DNA of 64,000 bases from Pseudomonas sp. BGI-2 (GCF_004310295.1 NZ_SISB01000004.1:124001-188000); one strand, 5' to 3'. Shown: positions 52,934 through 62,430, numbered from the stretch's first letter. Made by a program: numbers and translations. Notes: a model not told the origin generated them from the sequence alone.

Positions 52934-53151
52934 GCTGCCTGACTCCCACCTTGAAAAAGCGGGCTATCTTAACGGAATGAGGGCTTCAGGGCCAAAGGAC
53001 TCTCATAAAAACTCGCAGTCTTACGTTAGCCCAGTGATGCGATGCTTGCAGGTCGGGGCACCAATCGGTGCCAAACCGGTCACAGTTTGCGACCGATGGC
53101 TCAAGTCGCCATCCCCGCAGCCGACAGCCTGCTGACAGGAGACTGATAATT

Positions 53152-53493
53152 ATGCTGCCACCGATGCTCCCCTTGAGTGCCGTGCCGATCACTTCACAGC
53201 AGGACCCGATCCGCCAGCGCCCTGACATTCCGCCTGTGGTGCCGGTGCAGGAAAGCTCCAACGAAAGCACCATCGACCTGCAACAGCGTGATCCCGAGGA
53301 AGCGGCTTTTCAGCTGCGTGAGGAACAGCGTCGCAAGCAGGAGCGGGACAGGCGTCGCCGTGAAGCCGATGAAGATCCGGAGGAGCATCTGGCGGTTCCG
53401 GGTGTCGAGCTCAATGCCGACAATACCGTGCCGGTGGCGCCGTTGATGGAAGATCAGCCGCGGCAGGGGTTGTGGGTCGATATCCAGATTTGA
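53152..53493 (+). CDS. hypothetical protein, charged coiled-coil type
   Basis: ATG at 53152 (MLPPMLPLSAVPITSQQDPI) with ACAGGAGA upstream; 113 residues. A Pro-rich start is followed by a long charged helix (EEAAFQLREEQRRKQERDRR, residues about 50-70) and an acidic-hydrophobic end. Not membrane bound. Pseudomonad hypothetical; no function. Confidence 0.6.
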   Translation: MLPPMLPLSAVPITSQQDPIRQRPDIPPVVPVQESSNESTIDLQQRDPEEAAFQLREEQRRKQERDRRRREADEDPEEHLAVPGVELNADNTVPVAPLMEDQPRQGLWVDIQI

Positions 53494-53565
53494 GGTTGTG
53501 GCTGGTCAGCGCTGCCGTGAGACCGCATTATTGCTAAAACCCTGCCATACGATGTACTGAGCACC

Positions 53566-53727
53566 ATGAGCCAAGATGACAAGCTGATTGACCTTAACTC
53601 TGAACGCGCCAAGCGGGTTCATGACCTTAATGAAAAGCGTCTGAATGAAGTGCGTCAGGCGTTTGAGCAAGCGATGCCGTTGGGTAAAGCCAAAAAGAAG
53701 CCGAAGAACAAGCCGAAAAAGCGCTGA
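53566..53727 (+). CDS. small basic-tailed protein (53 aa)
   Basis: An ATG-TGA frame encoding MSQDDKLIDLNSERAKRVHD, then LNEKRLNEVRQAFEQAMPLG and a tail KAKKKPKNKPKKR. An acidic helix pair followed by a Lys-rich tail. A weak hairpin (CTGCATC-CTTT-GATGCAG, 53734-53751) follows. The composition and codon use look coding; no family recognised. Confidence 0.55.
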   Translation: MSQDDKLIDLNSERAKRVHDLNEKRLNEVRQAFEQAMPLGKAKKKPKNKPKKR

Positions 53728-53792
53728 AACACCCTGCATCCTTTGATGCAGGTCAGTTATTCCCCCTCCTTTACGCCCTGTCTCGGGCGACA

Positions 53793-53806
53793 TTGATCCC
53801 GGTCAA
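53793..53806 (+). promoter_or_regulatory. ANR/FNR box
   Basis: TTGATCCCGGTCAA matches TTGAT-N4-ATCAA at nine of ten positions. Its centre is 41.5 bases before 53841; a -10-like TAACTT (53829-53834) fits that start point, the arrangement of a class II ANR promoter. It lies 65 bp upstream of ccoM. Confidence 0.75.
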
Positions 53807-53871
53807 TTTTTTCTCCTGCCTGATTGGTTAACTTAGCCCTATCGCAACAGGGCAAGTGCAGGAGAGCCGTC

Positions 53872-53985
53872 ATGTTTTTTGACAACGTGGTGATCGCCGG
53901 AGTGCTGACAGTTGGCCTCATGGTTCTGTTTTTCGCAGGGTTTGGATTTTTTATCTGGAAGGATTCGCATAAGCGTAAGCCGTAG
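53872..53985 (+). CDS. ccoM: cbb3-type cytochrome oxidase subunit CcoM
   Basis: A 37-residue frame, MFFDNVVIAGVLTVGLMVLF followed by FAGFGFFIWKDSHKRKP, with AGGAGA upstream. One membrane helix, then the WKDSHK tail. It closely matches the short CcoM subunit known from the Pseudomonas stutzeri cbb3 oxidase structure as I remember it. CcoM stabilises the oxidase; the other ccoNOQP genes are elsewhere. An ANR box lies upstream and a terminator 36 bp after the stop, so it is a stand-alone unit. Confidence 0.75.
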   Translation: MFFDNVVIAGVLTVGLMVLFFAGFGFFIWKDSHKRKP

Positions 53986-54020
53986 TTCTTTCTGGATGTA
54001 ATGAGCACGCAAGGCATTTT

Positions 54021-54047
54021 GGGCAACTTCGGTTGCCCATTTTTTTG
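54021..54047 (+). terminator. terminator of ccoM
   Basis: GGGCAAC-TTC-GGTTGCCC followed by ATTTTTTT. Confidence 0.85.
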
Positions 54048-54073
54048 CCCGCGATTTGGTGGTGGGGATCCCC

Positions 54074-54101
54074 TTGTAGGAGCGAGGCTTGCCCGCGAAG
54101 G
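54074..54101. repeat. single REP unit
   Basis: TTGTAGGAGCGAGGCTTGCC then CGCGAAGG, without an opposed partner nearby. Confidence 0.8.
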
Positions 54102-54157
54102 CGTCCTCACGGCCAACCAATCTCTTTAAATAGACCGGGAATGCCGAAATGCCGGCC

Positions 54158-54194
54158 ATAAAAAAGGCGCGAACCTCACGGAACGCGCCTTTTT
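54158..54194 (-). terminator. terminator of the Pit transporter gene
   Basis: AAAAAGGCGCG, loop of 12, CGCGCCTTTTT; symmetric, with a T tract on the minus strand too. Confidence 0.85.
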
Positions 54195-54207
54195 CAACAG
54201 CGATGGA

Positions 54208-55683
54208 TCAGCTGCCCAGTGCCTTCGACGCCAGCCAGAACAGGCCGGCCGACAGGGCCACTGTCGCTGGCAGGGTCAGGACCCACGCCAGCAGGATGGT
54301 TCTGACGGTGCCGCCTTGCAGGCCGCTTTTGTTGGCAACCATGGTGCCAGCCACGCCTGATGACAGAACGTGGGTGGTGGACACCGGCAGGCTGAAGATG
54401 TTGGCCATGCCGATCAGGGTCGCGGTAGTGATCTGTGCCGACATGCCTTGGGAGTAAGTCATGCCCTGCTTGCCGATCTTCTCGCCGATGGTCAGAACCA
54501 CGCGTTTCCAACCGACCATGGTGCCCAGACCGAGGGCCAGGGCTACCGCCAGGATCACCCAGAACGGGGCGTATTCGGTGGTGGTGGTCAGGTCTTTGCG
54601 CAGCTTGTTCAGGTCAGCCTTTTCACGGGCGTGGAGGCCTGGCAGTTTGCCGACTTTCTTCGCCGTGTCGTCCAGGCAGAGCAGGTAGCGACGTACTTCG
54701 ATGCGGCTATCCGGCGTCAGCGAGTGGTAATCCGCAACACCTTTAAGGGTGCCGAGGAGGGCGGTGATGGTCGGTTCGGTCTGTTGCGGGTTGCAACGGA
54801 ATTTCTCCGGCAGATCGCCTTCCACGCTTTTGCCCAGGGCCAGGTATTCACCCAGCGTATCGGCATTGCGCTTGTAGAACTGGCTCAGGTGCAAGGTCGC
54901 ATCGCGAGTCCGCTCGATCTGGTAAGTCGTGCTGCCTAGGTCGAGCACGAACTGCGCCGGCACGATACCGATCAGCACCAGCATGATCAGGCCGATACCT
55001 TTCTGGCCATCGTTGGAGCCGTGCACAAAGCTCACGGCCATCGCCGAAATCACCAGCACCAGGCGGTTCCAGAACGGCGGGTGTTTCTTGTCATCGATCT
55101 TGCGGCGCTGTTCCGGCGTCTTGTGCATCTTCGACAGCGGACGCCACCATTTAAGGCCGATCAATATCAGGGCTGCAACCAGGAATCCGGCCATCGGCGA
55201 GAACACCAGGGACGCACCGATATCGATCGCCTTCTGCCAGTTCACGCCATCGGCCAACGGAATGTCGTTGATCAACGCGTTGGCCAGGCCGACACCGAGG
55301 ATCGAACCGATCAGCGTATGGGAGCTTGAGGCCGGGATACCGAAGTACCAGGTGCCCAGGTTCCAGGTGATGGCAGCGGCGAGCAGCGAGAACACCATGG
55401 CCAGCCCGTGACCGGTGTTCACATTGATCAGCAGCTCTACCGGTAGCAGGTGGACGATGGCATACGCCACGCCGACGCCGCCCAGCAGCACGCCGAGGAA
55501 GTTGAACACACCGGAAAAGAACACCGCCAGGTGAGGCGGCATGGCTTTGGTGTAGATAACGGTGGCCACCGCGTTAGCGGTGTCATGAAAGCCGTTGATG
55601 AACTCGAAGGCGAGGACAAAGGCCAGGGCGAGCAAGAGGCTCACAAGCACCCAAGCATCCAGTCCGCTGAATAAATCGATCAT
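54208..55683 (-). CDS. inorganic phosphate transporter, Pit family
   Basis: A 491-residue carrier for metal-phosphate:H+ symport. Two signature repeats: FINGFHDTANAVATVIYTKA near the N-terminus and SFVHGSNDGQKGIGLIMLVL in the centre. Hydrophobic helices flank a central soluble loop (about 230-400). Length and repeats fit PitA/PitB. The upstream 376 bp hold no gene that I trust; a structured stretch is at 55846-55995. Confidence 0.88.
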   Translation of the reverse strand: MIDLFSGLDAWVLVSLLLALAFVLAFEFINGFHDTANAVATVIYTKAMPPHLAVFFSGVFNFLGVLLGGVGVAYAIVHLLPVELLINVNTGHGLAMVFSLLAAAITWNLGTWYFGIPASSSHTLIGSILGVGLANALINDIPLADGVNWQKAIDIGASLVFSPMAGFLVAALILIGLKWWRPLSKMHKTPEQRRKIDDKKHPPFWNRLVLVISAMAVSFVHGSNDGQKGIGLIMLVLIGIVPAQFVLDLGSTTYQIERTRDATLHLSQFYKRNADTLGEYLALGKSVEGDLPEKFRCNPQQTEPTITALLGTLKGVADYHSLTPDSRIEVRRYLLCLDDTAKKVGKLPGLHAREKADLNKLRKDLTTTTEYAPFWVILAVALALGLGTMVGWKRVVLTIGEKIGKQGMTYSQGMSAQITTATLIGMANIFSLPVSTTHVLSSGVAGTMVANKSGLQGGTVRTILLAWVLTLPATVALSAGLFWLASKALGS

Positions 55684-55845
55684 GAAGGTTTTCTGACCCG
55701 GTCATAAGGGGGCGCGATTATGCCAGAAAAGACTGCTAATCGATGCACTAGGTGCTCATCGGTAACATTCTTCAACGAATTAGTTTGTGCCGATAGCCTA
55801 TCCCCCAGCTTTTCCCCGGGTTTTGCAAGTCATTGAATTCAGATG

Positions 55846-55995
55846 AAAAGGCCGCAGCCACAAGGGTTTCTCTCGTGAGGTCGAGAGGCTTGAACGCTTG
55901 TGTGAAATATCTGAGAAGAGGGTCAGGCACATGCCATTTGCCTCAACCATAGGGTGAGGTGGCCGCTGCCCGCTTGTAGCGGGCGCAAAAGGCAT
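55846..55995. other. structured non-coding stretch, possible small RNA
   Basis: CTCTCG-TGAGGT-CGAGAG (55873-55890) and GCCCGC-TTGTA-GCGGGC (55969-55985) are perfect hairpins, and GGCCGCAGCCAC near 55849 can partly pair with GTGGCCGCTGCC near 55961, enclosing about 110 bp. Frames on either strand look like shadows. No known RNA recognised. Confidence 0.3.
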
Positions 55996-56060
55996 CATCC
56001 ATACAACCCGCTTTTAACAGGTGCAGATGCAGACCCTTGAAAGAATTCAGGTCGGGGTGA

Positions 56061-56261
56061 TCAAGGCTCTTCGGCTTTGAGTTCCTTTTCCATCTTCTGC
56101 AATTCCTGGGTGAATGCCTGATCCTGAACGGTGGCGCGTTTACGCCAAGGCTTGCGTTCGGGTTCGGGCTGAGCGGCGTAGGTGGTGACTTCCCCGCCGT
56201 AAACTTCCTTGTAACGTTGTTCCTGGCGCTCAAGTTCCGCGCGCAGTTCGTCTTTCGTCAC
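56061..56261 (-). CDS. hypothetical protein, charged helical
   Basis: GTG at 56261 ([20 protein letters not shown]) with AGGT before it; 66 residues. A long charged helix, a Pro/Arg loop ([12 protein letters not shown]) and a second helix. Longer readings exist without a Shine-Dalgarno. Family not recognised. The 690 bp between 56261 and pcaR (56952) hold only the pcaR promoter and operator. Confidence 0.55.
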   Translation of the reverse strand: MTKDELRAELERQEQRYKEVYGGEVTTYAAQPEPERKPWRKRATVQDQAFTQELQKMEKELKAEEP

Positions 56262-56839
56262 AGTGCTACCTGTATGAGTTGAGATAAATTCTGGTGAAAC
56301 GCGCTGCATGGAATCAATTGACCACACTCGTCGAAAGGACAATGCCCGACAAAGGCATCGTTTTTTACGGCGTGCGAACAATACTTCCATGTTGCAGGCG
56401 GCCACGGCACCAGAGAAAAACAGCTGACGTAGCATCAGTTACCTGTTCCAGCGAGCGCATTGGCGGAGCATATGAAATGAGCGTCAAGCGCTTGCTGCAG
56501 ACAGCGACGATAGAATACCGGGCTGCCGAGTAGCGGAATCGGCACGTAAAAACCGCTTCGCCACTGAGGTGCATTATAGCGGTCGATCCGAAGAACACTA
56601 TCTCTTGAGAGTTAAAAGTAGTTCTATCTGTGTGATTGTTTTGTTACTCGTAACTTTCATCGGTAACTAGGGCTGCGATGATGTCACATTGCGACGATGT
56701 CTTTCTGACGCCATAAAGTCGAACAAGTTAACCCCATTACATCGCGCCTTTAAGTCAGCGACCCAACATGAATAAAAGCATGTAGCGGGCACTGCGAAAA
56801 TCAGCGTGTGCAGGGTTGGCAGTGCCCGTGGTGCCGATT

Positions 56840-56871
56840 GCGATTATCGGTCGATGGTTCGATAATCGCCC
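56840..56871 (+). promoter_or_regulatory. PcaR operator upstream of pcaR
   Basis: GCGATTATCG-N10-CGATAATCGC is a perfect inverted repeat; GTTCGATAATCGCCC (56857-56871) matches 14 of 15 bases of the PcaR site GTTCGATAATCGCAC. It is 80 bp before the pcaR ATG, so autoregulation is likely. Its half-sites point the opposite way from the other two operators. Confidence 0.75.
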
Positions 56872-56951
56872 AATCTTGCGGTCTGTGGCTTGTGTGCAGG
56901 ACCCGAAGCCGCTTGTAATAGCCGCTGATCCGTGTAGGAAAAGGACCTGAT

Positions 56952-57794
56952 ATGAACGATCAAATGCGCAATTCCTTCGCTTCAGTGGCGCCGCCGATCG
57001 TGGCCTCGCCAGCCAAGCGAATCCAGGCCTTGACCGGCGACCCGGATTTCATGACATCCCTGGCCAGGGGGTTGGCGGTGGTGCAAGCATTCCAGGAGCG
57101 CAAGCGACACCTGACCATTGCCCAGATCAGTCACCGCACGGAAATTCCACGCGCCGCTGTGCGACGTTGCCTGCACACCCTGATCAAACTCGGCTACGCC
57201 ACCACGGACGGTCGCACCTATTCGCTGCTGCCCAAAGTGCTGACGCTCGGCCATGCCTACCTGTCCTCGACGCCGTTGGCGGTTTCCGCTCAGCCGTATC
57301 TGGACCGCATGAGCGAGCAACTTCACGAGGCCTGCAACATGGCCACGCTGGAGGGCGACGACATTTTATACATCGCTCGCTCGGCGACCACTCAGCGCCT
57401 GATTTCCGTCGACCTGTCGGTGGGCGGACGATTGCCGGCCTATTGCACCTCCATGGGCAGGATTCTTCTCGCGGCACTGGATGACACTTCGCTGCGCGAA
57501 TACCTCGACCATGCGGAGTTCCAGGCGAAGACCAGCCGCACCTTGCACACCCCCGAGGCGTTGCTCGAATGTTTGCAGGAAGTGCGGCAGCAAGGCTGGT
57601 GCATCGTCGATCAGGAACTGGAGCAAGGCCTGCGCTCGATTGCCGTTCCGGTGTACGACGCTTCCGGCCAGGTGGTGGCGGCGCTCAACGTCAGTACCCA
57701 CGCCGGGCGGGTCAGCCGCAACGAGCTGGAGCAACGTTTCCTGCCGGGCTTGCTGAGTGCCAGTCGCGACCTCAGCGCTCAGTTGTTTGCCTAA
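56952..57794 (+). CDS. pcaR: IclR-family regulator PcaR
   Basis: A 280-residue regulator that responds to beta-ketoadipate. N-terminal winged HTH (LTIAQISHRTEIPRAAVRRC), then the GAF-like effector domain with SVGGRLPAYCTSMGRILLAA-type motif and CIVDQELEQGLRSIAVPVYD. Activates pcaIJ and pcaK in P. putida. Next to its targets and behind its own operator. Confidence 0.93.
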   Translation: MNDQMRNSFASVAPPIVASPAKRIQALTGDPDFMTSLARGLAVVQAFQERKRHLTIAQISHRTEIPRAAVRRCLHTLIKLGYATTDGRTYSLLPKVLTLGHAYLSSTPLAVSAQPYLDRMSEQLHEACNMATLEGDDILYIARSATTQRLISVDLSVGGRLPAYCTSMGRILLAALDDTSLREYLDHAEFQAKTSRTLHTPEALLECLQEVRQQGWCIVDQELEQGLRSIAVPVYDASGQVVAALNVSTHAGRVSRNELEQRFLPGLLSASRDLSAQLFA

Positions 57795-57797
57795 GCT

Positions 57798-57830
57798 GTT
57801 CGATAAACGCACAGAGTCGCGTTTATCGAA
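57798..57830 (+). promoter_or_regulatory. PcaR operator upstream of pcaK
   Basis: TTCGATAAACGC-N8-GCGTTTATCGAA, a perfect inverted repeat with 12-bp arms starting four bases after the pcaR stop. GTTCGATAAACGCAC matches 14 of 15 of the PcaR site. Confidence 0.8.
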
Positions 57831-57922
57831 TTGACGCTGTTTCCCCAGGATCATTACTGTCGCGGCAGCGCCAGCCCAAGGCTGGCACCTGTCCGACTGC
57901 GTTCTTGCGTGGAATAAAAATA

Positions 57923-59269
57923 ATGAACCAGCCTCAGTCTGCTGTAGGAAACTGCCTCGACGTGCAGTCCTTCATCAATGCTCAACCCATTTCGCGCTAC
58001 CAGTGGCGAGTGGTGATCCTGTGTTTCCTGATTGTCTTCCTCGATGGCCTCGACACCGCGGCCATGGGCTTCATCGCGCCGGCCCTGTCCCAGGACTGGG
58101 GCATCGATCGCGCCAGTCTCGGCCCGGTCATGAGTGCGGCGCTGATCGGCATGGTTTTCGGCGCACTGGGCTCCGGCCCATTGGCTGACCGCTTTGGGCG
58201 AAAAGTCGTACTGGTCGGCGCGGTGCTGTTGTTCGGCGCTTTCAGCCTGGCATCGGCGTACAGCACCAACGTCGATCAACTGCTGGTGCTGCGTTTTCTC
58301 ACAGGCCTGGGCCTTGGCGCCGGGATGCCGAACGCCACCACGCTGTTGTCGGAATACACCCCCGAGCGCAAAAAATCCCTGCTGGTGACCAGCATGTTTT
58401 GCGGCTTTAACCTCGGCATGGCCGGTGGCGGGTTTATCTCGGCCAAGCTGATTCCTGCTTTCGGCTGGCACAGTCTGCTGCTGATCGGCGGGATTCTGCC
58501 GTTGATCCTCGCCGTCGTCTTGCTGTTCTGGCTGCCGGAATCGGCGCGTTACCTGGTCGTGCGCAATCGCGGCACCGACAAAGTGCGCAAGGCGCTGGCG
58601 CCGATCGATCCGACCGTTGTCGCTCAGGCCTCCAGCTTCAGTGTGCCGGAGCAGAAAACCGTGAAGGCGCGCAACGTGTTCGCGGTGATCTTCTCCGGCA
58701 CCTATAGCACCGGCACTTTGTTGTTGTGGCTGACCTACTTCATGGGGCTGGTGATCGTTTACCTGCTGACCAGTTGGCTGCCGACGCTGATGCGCGACAG
58801 CGGCGCAAGCATGGAGCAAGCGGCGTTCATTGGCGCGCTGTTTCAGTTTGGCGGGGTGCTGAGCGCAGTGGGCGTGGGCTGGGCGATGGACCGGTTCAAT
58901 CCGCACAAGGTTATCGGCATTTTCTACTTGATGGCCGGGGTGTTTGCCTACGCGGTGGGGCAAAGCCTGGGCAACATCACGCTATTGGCGACGTTGGTGC
59001 TGGTGGCCGGGATGTGCGTCAACGGCGCGCAATCGGCGATGCCTTCGCTGGCGGCACGGTTTTATCCGACTCAAGGGCGCGCGACCGGGGTCTCGTGGAT
59101 GCTGGGGATTGGCCGGTTCGGCGCGATCCTCGGGGCGTGGATGGGCGCAACGCTGCTGGGCCTCGGTTGGAATTTTGAACAGGTGCTGACGGCGCTGGTG
59201 ATTCCGGCGGCATTGGCGACGACTGCGGTGGTGATCAAGGGCATGGTCAGTCATGCGGATGCGACCTGA
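57923..59269 (+). CDS. pcaK: 4-hydroxybenzoate/protocatechuate MFS transporter PcaK
   Basis: The ATG at 57923 (MNQPQSAVGNCLDVQSFINA) gives 448 residues, the PcaK length. Twelve helices; FLDGLDTAAMGFIAPALSQD in helix 1 with the Asp of aromatic-acid porters, GPLADRFGRKVVLVGAVLL after helix 2, and PESARYLVVRNR in the central loop. Brings aromatic acids to the pathway and aids chemotaxis to them. Confidence 0.9.
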   Translation: MNQPQSAVGNCLDVQSFINAQPISRYQWRVVILCFLIVFLDGLDTAAMGFIAPALSQDWGIDRASLGPVMSAALIGMVFGALGSGPLADRFGRKVVLVGAVLLFGAFSLASAYSTNVDQLLVLRFLTGLGLGAGMPNATTLLSEYTPERKKSLLVTSMFCGFNLGMAGGGFISAKLIPAFGWHSLLLIGGILPLILAVVLLFWLPESARYLVVRNRGTDKVRKALAPIDPTVVAQASSFSVPEQKTVKARNVFAVIFSGTYSTGTLLLWLTYFMGLVIVYLLTSWLPTLMRDSGASMEQAAFIGALFQFGGVLSAVGVGWAMDRFNPHKVIGIFYLMAGVFAYAVGQSLGNITLLATLVLVAGMCVNGAQSAMPSLAARFYPTQGRATGVSWMLGIGRFGAILGAWMGATLLGLGWNFEQVLTALVIPAALATTAVVIKGMVSHADAT

Positions 59270-59305
59270 GGGCCTGATCCAGATTCTTTGGCGAGTTTGA
59301 TGACC

Positions 59306-59390
59306 TCTTCGCGGGCAAGCCTCGCTCCTACAGGATTAACGATGTCCGTGAACGCGGCGAATCTGTAGGAGCGAGGCTTGCCCGCGAAGC
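59306..59390. repeat. REPIN
   Basis: CTTCGCGGGCAAGCCTCGCT and AGGAGCGAGGCTTGCCCGCG as opposed arms with about 30 bp between, just upstream of the pcaI operator. Confidence 0.85.
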
Positions 59391-59420
59391 TTTTTTGGAT
59401 CGGTAGCGAGACAACAATCT

Positions 59421-59453
59421 GTTCGATAAACGAACACTCAGTCGATTATCGGA
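59421..59453 (+). promoter_or_regulatory. PcaR operator upstream of pcaI
   Basis: TTCGATAAACGA-N8-TCGATTATCGGA, an inverted repeat with ten of twelve pairs; GTTCGATAAACGAAC matches 13 of 15. Same geometry as the pcaK site, about 100 bp before the pcaI ATG. Confidence 0.75.
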
Positions 59454-59555
59454 TTGTTTGACGTTTTGCACAGGCTTAACCTTCAGGCATTCCGGCGCTG
59501 AACCTCGCGCCCTTTTCATCCACTGTCGGTTCATAACAAAACGGGAGCCTGCCCC

Positions 59556-60413
59556 ATGGCTGAAATTCTTTCGCTGCACGACGCGGTGAAGCAATTCGTC
59601 AACGACGGCGATACCGTCGCGCTCGAAGGCTTCACTCACCTGATCCCTACGGCGGCGGGTCACGAAATCATTCGCCAGGGCAAGAAAGACCTGACCTTGG
59701 TGCGGATGACGCCTGACCTGGTCTACGACCAGTTGATCGGCGCCGGTTGTGCTCGCAAGCTGATTTTCTCCTGGGGCGGCAACCCGGGCGTCGGTTCGCT
59801 GCACCGCCTGCGTGACGCCGTCGAGAAGCAGTGGCCACAGGCGCTGGAAATCGAAGAACACAGCCACGCCGACCTGGCCAATGCCTACGTCGCTGGCGCA
59901 TCCGGCCTACCGTTCGCGGTGCTGCGTGCCTACGCCGGTTCCGACCTGCCGAAGGTCAATCCGCTGATTAAAACCGTTACCTGCCCATTCACCGGCGAAG
60001 TATTGGCTGCCGTGCCTTCGGTGCGCCCGGACATCACCGTGATTCACGCGCAGAAAGCCGACCGCAAAGGCAACGTGCTGCTCTGGGGCATTCTCGGCGT
60101 GCAGAAAGAAGCGGCGTTGGCCGCCAAGCGCTGCATCGTTACCGTCGAAGAAATCGTCGACGACCTCAATGCACCGATGAACTCGTGTGTTCTGCCGACG
60201 TGGGTGTTGAGCGCGGTCTGCCACGTTCCCGGCGGCGCGCATCCGTCCTACGCTCACGGCTACAACGAGCGTGATAACCGTTTCTACCAGGCCTGGGACC
60301 CGATTGCCCGCGACCGTGAAACCTTCACCGCGTGGATCAACGAATACATCCACGGCTGCGCTGACTTCAGCGAGTTCCAGGCCAAGCTGGCCGCTGCTTC
60401 GGAGGCCAGGTAA
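59556..60413 (+). CDS. pcaI: 3-oxoadipate CoA-transferase subunit A
   Basis: A 285-residue CoA-transferase alpha subunit, transferring CoA from succinyl-CoA to beta-ketoadipate. EGFTHLIPTAAGHEIIRQG and WGGNPGVGSLHRLRDAVE are family segments. Stop overlaps pcaJ by one base (TAATG), so the two subunits are coupled. Confidence 0.93.
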   Translation: MAEILSLHDAVKQFVNDGDTVALEGFTHLIPTAAGHEIIRQGKKDLTLVRMTPDLVYDQLIGAGCARKLIFSWGGNPGVGSLHRLRDAVEKQWPQALEIEEHSHADLANAYVAGASGLPFAVLRAYAGSDLPKVNPLIKTVTCPFTGEVLAAVPSVRPDITVIHAQKADRKGNVLLWGILGVQKEAALAAKRCIVTVEEIVDDLNAPMNSCVLPTWVLSAVCHVPGGAHPSYAHGYNERDNRFYQAWDPIARDRETFTAWINEYIHGCADFSEFQAKLAAASEAR

Positions 60414-61192
60414 TGACTTACACCACCAATGAAATGATGACCGTCGCCGCCGCCCGCCGCCTGAAGAACGGTTCAGTGTGCTTTGTCGGCATCGGCCTGC
60501 CGTCGAAAGCGGCCAACCTGGCGCGACTGACTTCCTCGCCGGATGTAGTCCTGATCTACGAATCGGGTCCGATCGGTGCCAAGCCGAGCGTACTGCCGCT
60601 GTCGATCGGTGACGGCGAGTTGGCGGAAACTGCCGACACCGTCGTCCCGACCGGTGAGATTTTTCGCTATTGGTTGCAGGGCGGACGCATCGACGTCGGT
60701 TTCCTCGGTGCCGCGCAAGTCGACCGCTTCGGCAACATCAACACCACGGTGGTCGGTGACTACCACCAGCCGAAAGTCCGCCTGCCGGGTGCCGGTGGTG
60801 CGCCGGAGATTGCCGGTTCGGCGAAAAGCGTTCTGATTATCCTCAAACAGTCGGCACGTTCCTTCGTCGACAAACTCGACTTCATCACCTCGGTCGGCCA
60901 CGGCGAGGGCGGTGATTCACGCAAGCGTCTCGGCCTGCCGGGCGCAGGTCCGGTCGGCATCATCACCGACCTGTGCATCATGGAACCGGAAGCGGACACC
61001 CATGAATTCGTGGTCACCGCACTGCACCCGGGCGTAACCCGCGAGCAAGTGATTGCTGCCACCGGTTGGGCAATTCGTTTCGCAGACACGGTTGAACACA
61101 CCGCCGAGCCCACCGACGTTGAATTGAAGGCGCTCAGGGATCTGGAAGCCCGCACCGCCGCCGCCCACGGCCAAGCACCGGGAGAAGCGTGA
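60413..61192 (+). CDS. pcaJ: 3-oxoadipate CoA-transferase subunit B
   Basis: A 259-residue beta subunit. The catalytic Glu lies in the [14 protein letters not shown] loop, and [20 protein letters not shown] follows. Complexed with PcaI. Overlaps pcaF by one base (TGATG). Confidence 0.93.
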   Translation: MTYTTNEMMTVAAARRLKNGSVCFVGIGLPSKAANLARLTSSPDVVLIYESGPIGAKPSVLPLSIGDGELAETADTVVPTGEIFRYWLQGGRIDVGFLGAAQVDRFGNINTTVVGDYHQPKVRLPGAGGAPEIAGSAKSVLIILKQSARSFVDKLDFITSVGHGEGGDSRKRLGLPGAGPVGIITDLCIMEPEADTHEFVVTALHPGVTREQVIAATGWAIRFADTVEHTAEPTDVELKALRDLEARTAAAHGQAPGEA

Positions 61193-62394
61193 TGCGCGAC
61201 GTTTATATCTGCGACGCGATTCGCACCCCCATCGGCCGTTTCGGCGGTGGCTTGTCGGCGGTTCGTGCTGACGACCTCGCCGCCGTGCCGATCAAGGCGT
61301 TGATGGACCGCAACCCGTCGGTGGACTGGGCAGCCGTGGACGAGGTGTTTCTCGGCTGCGCCAACCAGGCCGGCGAAGACAATCGCAACGTCGCACGCAT
61401 GGCGCTACTGCTGGCCGGGCTGCCGGAAAGCATTCCAGGCGTTACGCTCAATCGCCTGTGCGCTTCGGGCATGGACGCCATCGGCACCGCCTTCCGCGCC
61501 ATCGCCAGCGGTGAAATGGAGCTGGCGATTGCCGGCGGCGTCGAGTCGATGTCCCGCGCGCCGTTTGTGATGGGCAAGGCCGATGCGGCGTTCTCGCGCA
61601 ACATGAGGCTGGAAGACACCACCATTGGCTGGCGCTTCATCAATCCGTTGATGAAAGCCCAATACGGCGTCGATGCGATGCCGCAGACCGCCGATAACGT
61701 GGCAGACGATTACGAAGTGTCCCGCGAGGATCAGGACGCTTTCGCCCTGCGCAGCCAGCAGCGCACAGCCGCCGCGCAAGCTGCAGGATTTTTCGCTGAA
61801 GAAATCGTCGAAGTGCGCATTGCCCACAAGAAAGGGGAAAGCGTCGTCAGCCAGGATGAGCATCCACGTGCCGATACCACGCTGGAAACCCTGGCCAAAC
61901 TGAAACCGGTCAATGGCCCCGACAAAACCGTCACCGCGGGCAACGCTTCGGGAGTGAACGACGGTGCCGCGGCTTTGATCCTGGCCTCGGCCGACGCGGT
62001 GAAGAAACACGGCCTGACCGCTCGCGCCAAAGTGCTGGGCATGGCGAGCGCCGGTGTCGCACCGCGGGTGATGGGCATCGGCCCGGTCCCGGCGGTGCGC
62101 AAACTGACTGAACGCCTGGGCCTGGCCGTCAGCGATTTCGACGTGATCGAACTCAATGAAGCCTTCGCCAGCCAGGGTCTGGCGGTGCTGCGTGAATTGG
62201 GTATTGCGGACGATGCGGCACAGGTCAATCCGAACGGTGGCGCCATTGCCCTGGGCCATCCGTTGGGCATGAGCGGTGCGCGTCTGGTCCTGACCGCGTT
62301 GCATCAATTGGAAAAGACGGGCGGCAAGAAAGGTCTGGCGACCATGTGCGTCGGCGTCGGCCAGGGTCTGGCCTTGGCGATCGAACGCGTCTGA
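61192..62394 (+). CDS. pcaF: beta-ketoadipyl-CoA thiolase PcaF
   Basis: A 400-residue thiolase. Cys nucleophile in [20 protein letters not shown], base His in [20 protein letters not shown] and the second Cys in [14 protein letters not shown]. It splits beta-ketoadipyl-CoA into succinyl-CoA and acetyl-CoA. ATG at 61192 is chosen over the GTG at 61189 because of the overlap. Confidence 0.95.
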   Translation: MRDVYICDAIRTPIGRFGGGLSAVRADDLAAVPIKALMDRNPSVDWAAVDEVFLGCANQAGEDNRNVARMALLLAGLPESIPGVTLNRLCASGMDAIGTAFRAIASGEMELAIAGGVESMSRAPFVMGKADAAFSRNMRLEDTTIGWRFINPLMKAQYGVDAMPQTADNVADDYEVSREDQDAFALRSQQRTAAAQAAGFFAEEIVEVRIAHKKGESVVSQDEHPRADTTLETLAKLKPVNGPDKTVTAGNASGVNDGAAALILASADAVKKHGLTARAKVLGMASAGVAPRVMGIGPVPAVRKLTERLGLAVSDFDVIELNEAFASQGLAVLRELGIADDAAQVNPNGGAIALGHPLGMSGARLVLTALHQLEKTGGKKGLATMCVGVGQGLALAIERV

Positions 62395-62430
62395 CGCGCA
62401 GCCGTGACAATAAGAACAGAGGAAAGCGAA

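Noticed and set aside
57569..57922. Upstream extension of pcaK into pcaR
   Set aside because: Would overlap the end of pcaR and the operator; the ATG at 57923 fits the family length.
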